Shown here piece by piece: positions 7,595 through 16,708 of a stretch of 55,455 nucleotides of DNA; the stretch's first letter is position 1; every line of letters begins with the position of its first letter. Source of the DNA: an uncultured Parafilimonas sp. (GTDB taxonomy: Bacteria > Bacteroidota > Bacteroidia > Chitinophagales > Chitinophagaceae); contig CALAGJ010000182.1 of the NCBI GenBank assembly GCA_937892395.1, positions 1 to 55,455 of the forward strand, read 5' to 3'. Below the pieces are notes generated by a model. The model did no database searches. It had not been told where the DNA came from and saw nothing but the letters and a program-made list of their open reading frames with translations. Both the position numbers and the translations under genes were made by a program.

Positions 7595-9529
7595 TTAGCG
7601 TAATAATGTGGTTATCCCTTTTAGTGTATATACCTTATTTATAAAATCGGTGGCTGATAGCATCCAGGTAAAACTGCCCTCTTGAGGCTTGCCCTTGAAT
7701 GTTCCATCCCACCCATTGGTAAGGTTTGTGGTATTGAATACTTCCTGCCCAAAGCGATTGAATATTCGAAAATAGCTAAGGGTTTTGATGCCGATTAAAT
7801 AAGGCCGGAGTACGTCATTGAGCCCATCATTGTTTGGCGAAAATGCCGTGGGTACATATACAGATGAACCTTTGAATACGGTTATAAAAACACTGCTTGT
7901 ATCAGTACAACCATTTGTAGTGGAAACGGTGAGGTAAAAACGCTCATCATCTACAAGTGTGGCTGTGGCATTTTGTAAAGAAGCATCATTGAGTAGGCTG
8001 GAGGGTGTCCAACTATAGACTAAGTTTTCATTGCCTATTTGTGTAGCTGTGGCTTGTAGTTCAAATGGTGTGTTTTTTACTACTATAGTATCATTGCCTC
8101 CATGAGCATCTATGGCATTTACAAGTATGGGAGCTGTATTGAGTATGGTTGTACAACCATTGTCTGCATTGGCTTGTAGGCTTATGGAGTAATATCCTCC
8201 TGTTGAAAATTGCTGCTGTACGGTGCTGCCGGATTGCACTGCATTATTGATGGTCCATTGCCAGTTTGATATGGTAGTGGCATTATCATTCTGCGTAGCA
8301 GAAAATAAAATATTATCCCCCACACATCCATCCTTATATGTAGCATCAATAGCGGGTATGGGTAGTGTGCTTACTGATTGTACAGCTTTGTCGGATACGC
8401 AGCCTTGCGCACTTGTAGCTACTAATTCTATGGTAGATGTACCCGTGCCGGGAATGATGATAACCGGATTGGCACTATTGCTATTGATGAGGCTGCCATT
8501 CAAATACCAACTATACGTGGCTATGGGGTCGTAAACGGGTTGGGAATTGTTGATGATACGCAAAGCATTATTTGTACAGGTGTCAAACACTTTAAATGAT
8601 GCTGTGGGTTTATCACCCACGGTTACTTTTCTTTTTAAGGGATCGCTCACACAGCCATCAAATCCTGTAATGGTGTAAGACACTTCATACTCACCGGGTG
8701 TTGTATAGGTATGTACAGGATTGGCAATTGTGCTTGTGGTACCATCCCCAAAATCCCAGGCATAAGCAAGTACGGGACCAAAGCTGGTGGATTCATCTTT
8801 AAAACTGATGGGAATATTTGCACAGGTTTGTATGTTTTGGTTTACGATAGAAAAACTTGGATTGAGGGCGGTACAAAAAAGCTGGTCGTTGGTTAAGCCG
8901 CCGGTGGCTGCACTAAAACCCCAATACACAAATGGATCTCCTTTGAAAATGGTTTTGATTAAATCAATTTGTTTTTCCAAACGAAGCTGGCCATCAAAAT
9001 AGGTTCTTAACCATTGCGCAGCAGGATCCCAACTGATGCGCAATGTGCGAAAAAGACAATCTTCTACGTTATCCCCAAAAGCTGATATCTGCGTGGGTCC
9101 TGCCAAATCCGATCCGTGATCTATAATGCCATTGGCCTGTATGCTGATATGGTCATAAGCCGGATCATTTCTATTGGTGTTTTGATAAGTGTCTAAAGTA
9201 ATGCCGATGGATGGGGTTACACCTGCAAAGCCCATACCCTCGCCGGGTGTGCCAATACTTGTGCTAATGGGCTGTAGCATAAATACTATACCATCTGCAC
9301 CATCTGCATCTTTACAACCACAAAACACATTGAAAGAAAAATCAAAACCATTGTTCAAATCAATTTTGGTTGCATTCCATACACTGCCGGTTTGAAAAGT
9401 ACTATTTGTATTAGTAAGCTGGTAGCAATAACAATTTATTTTAGTGGCAGAACCATTGAGTATATACTGCTGTGCAAAGCCGCTTGCCGAAAGCACTAAA
9501 AATATGATTAGGAAAAAAATACTACGCAT
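7595..9529 (-). CDS. Lectin/PKD surface protein with CHU_C (type B gliding) C-terminus
   Basis: About 644 residues starting at MRSIFFL. A signal peptide ends near GFAQ. Residues about 22-235 form an L-type (legume-like) lectin domain, with DGADGIVFMLQ, GITLDTYQN and ISWDPAAQWLRTYFDGQ. Then come a PKD domain (YAWDFGDGTTSTIANPVHTY), at least two further Ig/PKD-like modules, and a C-terminal CHU_C domain (VYVPTAFSPNNDGLNDVLRPY, FNRFGQEVF, NGWDGTFKGKPQ). CHU_C is the type-B sorting domain that targets proteins to the type IX secretion system of Bacteroidota. The protein is most likely exported and surface-bound and may bind glycans. No T9SS genes lie in the window. Confidence 0.9.
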   Translation of the reverse strand: MRSIFFLIIFLVLSASGFAQQYILNGSATKINCYCYQLTNTNSTFQTGSVWNATKIDLNNGFDFSFNVFCGCKDADGADGIVFMLQPISTSIGTPGEGMGFAGVTPSIGITLDTYQNTNRNDPAYDHISIQANGIIDHGSDLAGPTQISAFGDNVEDCLFRTLRISWDPAAQWLRTYFDGQLRLEKQIDLIKTIFKGDPFVYWGFSAATGGLTNDQLFCTALNPSFSIVNQNIQTCANIPISFKDESTSFGPVLAYAWDFGDGTTSTIANPVHTYTTPGEYEVSYTITGFDGCVSDPLKRKVTVGDKPTASFKVFDTCTNNALRIINNSQPVYDPIATYSWYLNGSLINSNSANPVIIIPGTGTSTIELVATSAQGCVSDKAVQSVSTLPIPAIDATYKDGCVGDNILFSATQNDNATTISNWQWTINNAVQSGSTVQQQFSTGGYYSISLQANADNGCTTILNTAPILVNAIDAHGGNDTIVVKNTPFELQATATQIGNENLVYSWTPSSLLNDASLQNATATLVDDERFYLTVSTTNGCTDTSSVFITVFKGSSVYVPTAFSPNNDGLNDVLRPYLIGIKTLSYFRIFNRFGQEVFNTTNLTNGWDGTFKGKPQEGSFTWMLSATDFINKVYTLKGITTLLR

Positions 9530-9546
9530 GCAAATCAAATATTCGT

Positions 9547-10470
9547 TTACATTTTTTGGAATAAAAACTGCAATGGTATGTACAACCTTTTACTCCAAGC
9601 CTGCTCACTATGATTTTCTCCGGGGAAAAATTTGGTAATCCAGTTATCTTTGTTGTATCCATTGTTTTGCATGATGGTATCTACTTTTTGTTGGAATGGA
9701 GGATAAAGTGCATCCAAGGTTAGATCTCCATAATCAAAATAAATATAATGTGTTTTTGGGTTTGGTAAATGAACTCGTAAGTACTGAAAGAATGCTTCCG
9801 GTATTGGATTATTTTCTACTGTAAATGTACCTGGCCAGTGTGTGCTCATGCAAGCCGCACCACCAAATACATCTGGATATTCACATACTGCATATATAGA
9901 TATAAGACCACCCATACTACTACCAGCTATAAAAGTATTCTCCCTGTTAGAATAGGTAGAATATGTTGTATCTATAAATGGCTTTAATTCATTTACTATA
10001 AACAATAAGTAACTGTCTGATATGGGTTGAAATGATTCCGCTGTTCTGCCTGCTTCCTTTAATTGTTGAATAACTGTGTCCTTTTGCACTTGCGATAAAC
10101 CATCAAAAGGTTTCTGTGGAAAATAATCTTTATGTCTGGTATTTCCACCATTCCAAATGCCTACAACAATAAAATCCCTTACGCTATTTTTTTGCTGGAG
10201 AAGGCCTGCTATGACATCTACCTCCCATGCTTGATTATTCCATGTTATGGTACTATCATACAACATTTGACCATCCTGCATATATAGTACTGCATATTTT
10301 TTCTGATGTGTGTATCCATCTGGCAGCCAAACATCTATATGTCTTGCAGACACATATTTTGATTGAAAATTTTCATGTCTAATGATAGAACCCATGCTTA
10401 CTGTTGGCATTTGACAGAAAACGAAAGTAGAAAAAAACAAAAAGGAAAATAATGCTATAAAGTATTTCAT
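9547..10470 (-). CDS. Secreted esterase of the Fes/esterase D family
   Basis: Starting at ATG 10470 gives 307 residues with a clean signal peptide (MKYFIALFSFLFFSTFVFC); the longer frame from 10503 would put extra polar residues before it. The body is an alpha/beta hydrolase: RHIDVWLPDGYTHQKKYAVLYMQDGQ, then the nucleophile elbow AGSSMGGLIS, and a late histidine in FPGENHSEQAW. This arrangement is that of enterochelin-esterase-like and esterase D proteins (PF00756), which in this phylum often deacylate sugars. It follows the lectin protein in the same direction with a gap of a few bases, so the two could be co-transcribed. Confidence 0.85.
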   Translation of the reverse strand: MKYFIALFSFLFFSTFVFCQMPTVSMGSIIRHENFQSKYVSARHIDVWLPDGYTHQKKYAVLYMQDGQMLYDSTITWNNQAWEVDVIAGLLQQKNSVRDFIVVGIWNGGNTRHKDYFPQKPFDGLSQVQKDTVIQQLKEAGRTAESFQPISDSYLLFIVNELKPFIDTTYSTYSNRENTFIAGSSMGGLISIYAVCEYPDVFGGAACMSTHWPGTFTVENNPIPEAFFQYLRVHLPNPKTHYIYFDYGDLTLDALYPPFQQKVDTIMQNNGYNKDNWITKFFPGENHSEQAWSKRLYIPLQFLFQKM

Positions 10471-10578
10471 AAATGATTTGAAACAAGAGCTGCAAGTTCG
10501 CAAAAAGAAAATGATTTTTTTAATCTAATCAATATTTATGGAAACAATATTATCCATCATCTCATCTGTAAATTCTAT

Positions 10579-11088
10579 ATGGCACAACTGCATCATTCAA
10601 ACAATAAAGTAAAAAACCCATCCGTTGATTTAACACCGATGGTTGATTTAGGATTTTTATTAATTAGTTTTTTTGTTTTTACTACTACTATTTTTCAGCC
10701 TGTATCGCTGGGTATTATAATGCCAGATGAGCAACCCACAACTATGCCATCTCTGCTTGCAGAACAAGATGCCATTCATTTGATACTTATAAATACAGAT
10801 ACCATTTATATGTACACAGGTCAAAATTATGCAGGCGGTTTTTGTACAAACTATGCTCCTGATGGATTACGAAAACAGCTATCACTTTATAAAACTCAGC
10901 ACTGTAATAAACCTGGTAGTTTAGAAAAGAAATGTATCTTAATAAAGCCTTCGGCAAATGCAAATCTGGGAAATATTGTAGATGTGTTAGATGAAATAAA
11001 AATTGCTGGAATAAAAAAATATGTATTGATGGAAAGTAATGCTACAGAACTAAACGTTGCTTCATCCCTTGCAGCAATTGTTCCATAA
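10579..11088 (+). CDS. ExbD/TolR-family energy transducer
   Basis: A 169-residue protein with one N-terminal membrane helix. The ExbD signature VDLTPMVDLGFLLISFFVF has the conserved aspartate (DLGFLL) that carries protons in ExbBD/TolQR motors. The periplasmic part ends with the usual NLGNIVDVLDEIKIAGIKKYVLME. Such proteins couple the inner-membrane proton gradient to outer-membrane transport through TonB. No exbB, tonB or second exbD is adjacent, which is unusual because these genes are normally clustered; this copy may serve a distant motor. It is transcribed away from the esterase gene. Confidence 0.88.
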   Translation: MAQLHHSNNKVKNPSVDLTPMVDLGFLLISFFVFTTTIFQPVSLGIIMPDEQPTTMPSLLAEQDAIHLILINTDTIYMYTGQNYAGGFCTNYAPDGLRKQLSLYKTQHCNKPGSLEKKCILIKPSANANLGNIVDVLDEIKIAGIKKYVLMESNATELNVASSLAAIVP

Positions 11089-11285
11089 AAAAAACTTGAA
11101 CTGGCTATCTAATTTATTAATGAATTAAATCCTTATATCTAAAGCCAACCACATGCTGCGTGAGCTGACATATCTTTAATGCTTTGTATTTTATTTGAAA
11201 AAAAGTTTGATTGATACTATGTGCCATGTTATACAGTAAGTTGCTCAATTCTTCTTGATGCTTTTCATTTCTAAAAGGCAAACCC

Positions 11286-11293
11286 TATTTTTG
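11286..11293 (+). promoter_or_regulatory. Bacteroidota -7 element before gcvT
   Basis: TATTTTTG matches the phylum's TAnnTTTG -7 consensus and ends 14 bases before the gcvT ATG, implying a leader of only a few bases. Confidence 0.5.
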
Positions 11294-11306
11294 CCCCTCT
11301 AAAAAA

Positions 11307-12407
11307 ATGATTGTTATGAAGCCTACTCCATTTTACAATAAACATATTGCTGCTGGTGCAAAAATGGCACCATTTGCAGGGTACAATATGCCCATTTCTT
11401 ATTCCGGTATTAATGATGAACATACTACTGTGCGCAAAGGTGTGGGTGTATTTGACGTAAGCCACATGGGTGAATTTGTATTAAAGGGAGAAAATGCTTT
11501 AGACCTCATTCAAAGAGTAACTACAAATGATGCTTCCAAACTTACTGATGGTAAAGCACAATACAGTAGTTTGCCAAATGCCACAGGTGGCTTGGTAGAT
11601 GACCTTATTGTATATTGTTTAGAAGCCAATAAAGCATATATGCTTGTAGTAAATGCAAGTAATATTGAAAAGGATTGGAATTGGATTCAACAGCACAATA
11701 CAGCACAAGTGGAGATGCACAATATCAGTGACAAAACTTGTCTGCTTGCAGTGCAAGGCCCAGCGGCCACAAAGATTCTACAACCACTTACCTCAATGGA
11801 TATCATGAACCTCAAATATTACACTTTTACGAAGGGAGTATTTGCCGGAGTAGAAAATGTGCTGCTGAGTGCTACTGGTTATACCGGCAGTGGCGGTCTT
11901 GAAATATATTTTGAAGATAATGCGGATAATGCTACAAAAATTTGGGATGCCATATTTGAAGCGGGTAAAGATGCGGGCATAAAACCAATAGGCCTTGGCG
12001 CAAGAGATACCCTGAGATTAGAAATGGGATACTGCTTATATGGTAATGATATAGACGATACCACCAATCCCTTAGAAGCGGGTCTTGGATGGATTACCAA
12101 ATTAAATAAACCATCTGATTTTACTGCAAAAGATATTTTAACCACAACAAAAGCCAATGGCATCAGTCGTAAATTAGTTGGATTTGAAATGATTGAAAAA
12201 GGCATACCAAGACATCATTACTACATCAAAGATGCTTCTGGTAATACTATAGGAAATGTAACAAGCGGTACACAAGCACCATCTCTTGGTAAAGCTATTG
12301 GTATGGGTTATGTAGAGGTTAGCCATGCAGCTTTGGATACTGAAATATTTATAGACATTCGGAATACGCCTGTTAAAGCCAAAGTGGTAAAGTTTCCTTT
12401 CGTATAG
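11307..12407 (+). CDS. gcvT: Glycine cleavage system aminomethyltransferase (T protein)
   Basis: A 366-residue T protein, which passes the methylene group from glycine bound to the H protein to tetrahydrofolate and releases ammonia. Typical blocks are MAPFAGYNMPISYSG, GVFDVSHMGEF, the folate-site aspartate region, GYTGSGGLEIYF, GLGARDTLRLEMGYCLYGND, and the C-terminal VTSGTQAPSLGKAIGMGYV. Length is normal. The ATG at 11307 is used, with a second at 11316. gcvH and gcvP are not here, as is usual in Bacteroidota where the gcv genes are scattered. tag follows 23 bases downstream on the same strand. Confidence 0.96.
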   Translation: MIVMKPTPFYNKHIAAGAKMAPFAGYNMPISYSGINDEHTTVRKGVGVFDVSHMGEFVLKGENALDLIQRVTTNDASKLTDGKAQYSSLPNATGGLVDDLIVYCLEANKAYMLVVNASNIEKDWNWIQQHNTAQVEMHNISDKTCLLAVQGPAATKILQPLTSMDIMNLKYYTFTKGVFAGVENVLLSATGYTGSGGLEIYFEDNADNATKIWDAIFEAGKDAGIKPIGLGARDTLRLEMGYCLYGNDIDDTTNPLEAGLGWITKLNKPSDFTAKDILTTTKANGISRKLVGFEMIEKGIPRHHYYIKDASGNTIGNVTSGTQAPSLGKAIGMGYVEVSHAALDTEIFIDIRNTPVKAKVVKFPFV

Positions 12408-12430
12408 ACTTTTCTTTTCAAATTTTTTCT

Positions 12431-13000
12431 ATGCAACAGCATCAAAGATGCGATTGGTGTTTGAAAGATGATGTATATAAAGCATATCATGACAATGAAT
12501 GGGGCGTGCCTGTACATGATGACAAAAAGTTATTTGAAATGATTTGCTTAGAGGGTGCGCAGGCGGGCCTAAGTTGGTACACCGTTTTGATAAAAAGAGA
12601 AAATTATAGTAAAGCATTTGACCATTGGGATGTTTCCAAAATCATACATTATACAGAGGATAAAATCCAAGAATTATTACAAAACCAAGGCATCATTAGG
12701 AATCAATTAAAAATAAGAAGTGTGGTTAGCAACGCTGCTGCATTTTTAAAAGTGAAAGCAGAGTTTGGAAGTTTTGATAAGTATATTTGGCAGTTTACCA
12801 ATCACCACACAATACATAATAATTGGGCCTCAATTAAAGAAGTGCCTGCTAAAACAAAGGAGAGTGATGCCATGAGTAAGGACTTACTCAAAAGAGGATT
12901 TAAATTTACGGGCAGCACCATCTGCTATGCATTTATGCAGGCCACGGGTATGGTGGATGATCATTTTGATTATTGCTGGAAGAGAACAAATCAAAAATAA
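12431..13000 (+). CDS. tag: DNA-3-methyladenine glycosylase I
   Basis: A 189-residue Tag protein that removes 3-methyladenine from alkylated DNA. The sequence follows E. coli Tag closely: RCDWC, YHDNEWGVPVHDDKKLFEMICLEG with the catalytic-site glutamate, AGLSWYTVLIKRENY, GIIRNQLKIRSV, KRGFKFTGSTICYAFMQATGMVDDH. The zinc ligands are conserved (C7, H20, and the late H and C in DDHFDYC). The last ten bases overlap the 3' end of the convergent gene at 12991. It probably shares a transcript with gcvT. Confidence 0.95.
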   Translation: MQQHQRCDWCLKDDVYKAYHDNEWGVPVHDDKKLFEMICLEGAQAGLSWYTVLIKRENYSKAFDHWDVSKIIHYTEDKIQELLQNQGIIRNQLKIRSVVSNAAAFLKVKAEFGSFDKYIWQFTNHHTIHNNWASIKEVPAKTKESDAMSKDLLKRGFKFTGSTICYAFMQATGMVDDHFDYCWKRTNQK

Positions 13001-13710
13001 AAACCAGCACGAACTGATATTCTGTTATTCGAAAAATTTTGCTTTACGGCATCAGTTGTAATTGCCCCTTTTTGTAGTCGGTATCCTGCACTTATAAGAA
13101 ACCCCGTTTGATTATTAAATCCTTTTTTAAAACCAATACCTGATGCAAATAATAATCCACCGCTGTAATTGGTATTATCGGTAGAACTGGTAATATTCCA
13201 ACCATATCCAGCATCCATATAATAAAAAGGCATGAATCTGGCATTGCCTAAAATATTACCTCGGATGCTTGCAAAAAGTGGAACAACCGTTTCTGTGGCA
13301 TATAAATCTATACCGATACCAAAACCAGTAAAAAAATGTTTGTTGAAACTATACCCATTTACTGTTTGAAAACTGAATGCGGCTGTAGTAACATTGTCCG
13401 GTCTGTTTTTTGTAGCCGCCAAGGCACCAATCTCTGTATAATGAGAAAATCCCTTTGCATTATATTTTGATTTGATTGCTGTTTTCAGCGTATCTACTTC
13501 TTGGGCTTTAAAAATAAATTTACTTCCATCTATTTGTGTGATGGCAATGGTGCTATCCTTAATTTCAATACTGCTGCCATGAAGCTCCCAACCATTTTTA
13601 AGATACAGTATATAGGAGTTGGCGGTCTTGTGTTGAGCATTGATGTTAGAAAAAAAGAAGAGAAAAGAAGAGAAAAAAAGAGTGTTTTTTATTTTCATCA
13701 TACTTGTCAT
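12991..13710 (-). CDS. Exported protein with probable outer-membrane barrel
   Basis: 239 residues with a signal peptide ending at NINAQ; starts at 13710, 13701 and 13698 are all possible. The mature N-terminus (YILYLKNGWELHGSSIEIK, AITQIDGSKFIFKAQEVDTL) resembles a short beta-module seen in many Bacteroidota exported proteins. The rest is rich in alternating aromatic and glycine residues (FFTGFGIGIDLY, FMPFYYMDAGYGWN, FLISAGYRLQ) and ends in FYF, as outer-membrane beta-barrels do. I do not recognise a specific function. It lies 13 bases after the LytTR regulator on the same strand and may be part of that transcript. Confidence 0.65.
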   Translation of the reverse strand: MTSMMKIKNTLFFSSFLFFFSNINAQHKTANSYILYLKNGWELHGSSIEIKDSTIAITQIDGSKFIFKAQEVDTLKTAIKSKYNAKGFSHYTEIGALAATKNRPDNVTTAAFSFQTVNGYSFNKHFFTGFGIGIDLYATETVVPLFASIRGNILGNARFMPFYYMDAGYGWNITSSTDNTNYSGGLLFASGIGFKKGFNNQTGFLISAGYRLQKGAITTDAVKQNFSNNRISVRAGFYF

Positions 13711-13723
13711 TATTTATCTTGTA

Positions 13724-14488
13724 TCAACCGCCGGCCCATTCCTTAAAGTCCTGCACCCTTTCTCGGCTTACCACAACTTCTTCATATTGTTTACCAGCGG
13801 ACAAATGTATTTTAAGCCGACTATTTATAAAAGTTTTAATTTCTTTTATACAATTTGCATGCACAATAATTTTTCTATTTAATCTGAAAAATATGGTTGG
13901 ATTCAACATTTGCTCCAGTTTTTCTAAAGTAAAATCTACCGCATATTTTACACCCTCTGTGCTTACCAAATAAACTGTTTTATCATCAGCAAAAAACCAT
14001 GCCACTTGATTAACATCTAAAAAAAACAGTCTGCTTCCAAGCTTTACCAAAAACCTATTTTTAAACGCCTTGTCTGCATGACCAGAGCGACCTTCTAATA
14101 GCTGTTGTATGAGGGAAGCACTCACTGAATGAACATTTAGTGCTTTATATTTTTCTAAAGCCTTGGTCATGGCATCCTGCGTAACTGGCTTTAATAAATA
14201 GTCAATACTGTTCAACTTAAAAGCATCTATAGCATATTGATCATAGGCTGTAGTAAATATGATGGGACACTTAATATCGCATTGTTGAAAAATTTCAAAA
14301 CTATTGCCATCACCAAGTTCAATATCCAAAAATATAAGATCTGGCAGTTTATTTTGTTTAAACCACTTTACCGCATCTTCTACAGATTCTAAACATACCA
14401 CGGTTTCAATATGATTATCATATTCAGCTAAGATTATTTTTAATCTATCTGCTGCTAGTGGTTCATCTTCTACAATGGCTACTTGCAT
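13724..14488 (-). CDS. LytTR-family response regulator
   Basis: A 254-residue regulator with an N-terminal receiver domain (acidic pocket EDEP, phosphoacceptor D55 in LIFLDIELGD, conserved lysine in LLKPV) and a C-terminal LytTR DNA-binding domain (about residues 145-250). The LytTR hallmark FFRLNRKIIVHANCIKEI is present. Such regulators act as transcription factors controlled by a LytS-like kinase. The kinase gene is directly upstream with a gap of 21 bases, so the two form one operon. The exported barrel-like protein just downstream is a possible target or partner, which is inference from position only. Confidence 0.93.
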   Translation of the reverse strand: MQVAIVEDEPLAADRLKIILAEYDNHIETVVCLESVEDAVKWFKQNKLPDLIFLDIELGDGNSFEIFQQCDIKCPIIFTTAYDQYAIDAFKLNSIDYLLKPVTQDAMTKALEKYKALNVHSVSASLIQQLLEGRSGHADKAFKNRFLVKLGSRLFFLDVNQVAWFFADDKTVYLVSTEGVKYAVDFTLEKLEQMLNPTIFFRLNRKIIVHANCIKEIKTFINSRLKIHLSAGKQYEEVVVSRERVQDFKEWAGG

Positions 14489-14509
14489 CGGGATGTAATA
14501 TAGTAAAGG

Positions 14510-15538
14510 TTAGGCAACGGCCTTTATGAGTGGTATATCTACTATGAATGAATCAATAGTTTGATTGATTTGAATTTCTTTATCAGTTAAGAGCTTGAAT
14601 CTCTGGTTAATATTGTTTAAACCCCAATTTTTTGAGGGCTCTTTATGTTGCTTTAGTTGTAAATTATTTCTTACTGTTAGGTACCCTGCGGGTGATATTT
14701 CAACAGTTACGGTCAAGGGTCTTTTAGCTGAAACAATATTATGCTTAATAGAATTTTCAATCAATAATTGCAATGCTACGGGTACAATGTAATGGTCCAT
14801 ATATCCAGGTGTAATATTGATGTCAAAATTTAGCCCATCACCAAATCTCTTTTTAAGTAAAAAAATATAAGGATCAATAAATTCTAACTCTTTTTGTAGT
14901 TTAATCATTTCTACTTCCTGATTATTCAGGATATATCTATACACAGAGGAAAATGCATCTATAAATTTAGGAGCATCCTCGTTTTTGTTCATCACTAATG
15001 ATGAAAGTACGTTAAGATTATTAAAGAGAAAATGTGGATTGATTTGATTTTTTATCGCCTGTAACTCCGCCTGAGATGATATTCTTCTAAATTCTTCATT
15101 CTCTAAATCTTTCTGTTTATTTTGGTTGATATACCAAACAATTCCATTGATACAGTGCAGAAACAAATTAATTCTCATGGCAAACATTAAAGCAAGCTTT
15201 AAAACAACATTGTCTTCAATAATGCCATTGTTGAAAATAGAAGCCACTATGTAAACAGCAGCAATACCAGAACCAGCAGCAGTCAAATTACTTACAAGGA
15301 AAAAATAAATAAGTGGATTTACTTTGTAATTTCTACTGCTTAGTATTTTAGAAAATGCAATTGATAATAATCTACTTGATTCCCAAACGAACAAACAAAT
15401 TAGCACAAAAGCAAGAATAATATGCCATTGGCTGTCAGCTATTTTGTAGTGAAAAAATAGTTCAGCAAAATGTGTGTTTGCGTAAGAATACACACCCAGT
15501 AAAAAAATATATAGGTATCTGAACTTGTGACTAAACAT
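14510..15538 (-). CDS. LytS-like sensor histidine kinase (PF06580 type)
   Basis: 342 residues. About four hydrophobic segments fill residues 8-160 and serve as a membrane sensor without a recognisable extracellular domain. The His_kinase block follows with the phosphoacceptor in AIKNQINPHFLFNNLNVLSSL, then PVALQLLIENSIKHN (N box) and the short glycine box WGLNNINQRFKLL. This family signals to LytTR regulators, here the gene downstream. The ligand is unknown. Confidence 0.92.
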   Translation of the reverse strand: MFSHKFRYLYIFLLGVYSYANTHFAELFFHYKIADSQWHIILAFVLICLFVWESSRLLSIAFSKILSSRNYKVNPLIYFFLVSNLTAAGSGIAAVYIVASIFNNGIIEDNVVLKLALMFAMRINLFLHCINGIVWYINQNKQKDLENEEFRRISSQAELQAIKNQINPHFLFNNLNVLSSLVMNKNEDAPKFIDAFSSVYRYILNNQEVEMIKLQKELEFIDPYIFLLKKRFGDGLNFDINITPGYMDHYIVPVALQLLIENSIKHNIVSAKRPLTVTVEISPAGYLTVRNNLQLKQHKEPSKNWGLNNINQRFKLLTDKEIQINQTIDSFIVDIPLIKAVA

Positions 15539-15553
15539 TTTAAAGTGCTTTAA

Positions 15554-15595
15554 AACTAATCCGAGCCTTTGCAGAATGCTTAGGCCCGGATAGTT
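15554..15595 (-). terminator. Hairpin after the fasciclin gene
   Basis: AACTAATCCGAGCCT can pair with AGGCCCGGATAGTT with one mismatch and a bulge. It follows the fasciclin stop on the minus strand and precedes the kinase gene. A strong T tract is lacking, so termination is only suggested. Confidence 0.4.
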
Positions 15596-15629
15596 ACTGC
15601 TTATTAATCAAACATCAACACTAAAAGAC

Positions 15630-16544
15630 TTATAGAATAACGGCATCTATATAGTGTATTACACCATTTGTTGCTACAATGTTTGCTCCTGTTATATTAG
15701 ATGGTGCGTTACTGCTACCCTCTAATTTTACAGCAGCTGGTGGTAAGGAAATCACTAAGTTATTAGATCCAAGGTTTTCAACTGTTAACCCATTTGTTAA
15801 ATCACTTGCGAACACATTTGTTGTCAACACATGATTACTAACAATAGGATTAAACACTGTACTTCCACCTGCTGTTATACTTTCTGGTGTACCAAATCCT
15901 ACCGCTGTAAAGGCATCATTGTCTGGTGAGAAAACAGTCAAATTTCCAGGATTGCTAACTGCATCTAAAAGTCCAGCAGTAACAACTGCGGTAACCAATA
16001 AACTGTAATCAGGATTTGCTGAGAGAATTTCTGCAATAGTTTGCGTTGGAGGTATCAATACATCACTTGTAATGATATGTATAACACCATTATCAGCTAA
16101 CACATCTGCTGTTGTAACTCCAATACCGTTTGCAAATACGCCGTTTGTATTGTTTGATACATACAACTGTGCACCATTTACAGTAGGTACAGCACCACTT
16201 GCTGGCACGTCTGTACTTCCAACGATTGAGCCAAGTACATGATATGTAAGAATTGCTTCCAAATCGTCAACATCAAATGCATTAATTGCTGCTAAGTCAA
16301 GTCCTGCTGCGGCAAATGCAGCATCAGTTGGGGCAAATACCGTAAGTGAGCCACCAGAAAGTGTTGTTGCCAATCCAGGTACTCTTAAAATAGCTGCTTC
16401 CAAAATTGTAAAATCGGGACTGGCTACAACAATGTCCACAATGGTGTTTGTTGGATCAGGGTCGTTTTTGTCCTTCTTACAACTTGAAAACGCAAATACT
16501 CCGAGCAGGGATACGAGAAATAATTGATTAAATAACCTCTTCAT
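15630..16544 (-). CDS. Two-domain fasciclin (FAS1) lipoprotein
   Basis: 304 residues. The N-terminus is a lipoprotein signal with lipobox FSSC followed by KKDKNDPDP, as in Bacteroidota surface lipoproteins. Two FAS1 domains follow. The first (about 35-165) has LTVFAPTDAAFAAAG, LTYHVLGS and GVIHIITSDVLIPP. The second (about 167-304) has LTVFSPDNDAFTAVG, NHVLTTNV and GVIHYIDAVIL. FAS1 domains mediate adhesion between cells or to matrix. No enzyme motif is present. It lies upstream of the LytS/LytTR pair, separated by a hairpin. Confidence 0.93.
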   Translation of the reverse strand: MKRLFNQLFLVSLLGVFAFSSCKKDKNDPDPTNTIVDIVVASPDFTILEAAILRVPGLATTLSGGSLTVFAPTDAAFAAAGLDLAAINAFDVDDLEAILTYHVLGSIVGSTDVPASGAVPTVNGAQLYVSNNTNGVFANGIGVTTADVLADNGVIHIITSDVLIPPTQTIAEILSANPDYSLLVTAVVTAGLLDAVSNPGNLTVFSPDNDAFTAVGFGTPESITAGGSTVFNPIVSNHVLTTNVFASDLTNGLTVENLGSNNLVISLPPAAVKLEGSSNAPSNITGANIVATNGVIHYIDAVIL

Positions 16545-16708
16545 GATATATAATTTTGACTACAATAACATGATCCAATGCTGTTGGTTGTGCCAAAATG
16601 AATGGGTTGTAGAAATCTGAGCGTAAGTTGTTGTATCTGAATGATGAATTGAGAATATTGCTATATCTTATTTGATTATTTTGTCTTTTTAATACCCCAA
16701 AAATGGCT

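Noticed and set aside
13640..13973. Several plus-strand frames near 13.7 kb
   Set aside because: They are antisense to the LytTR regulator and barrel-protein genes and show no family motifs.
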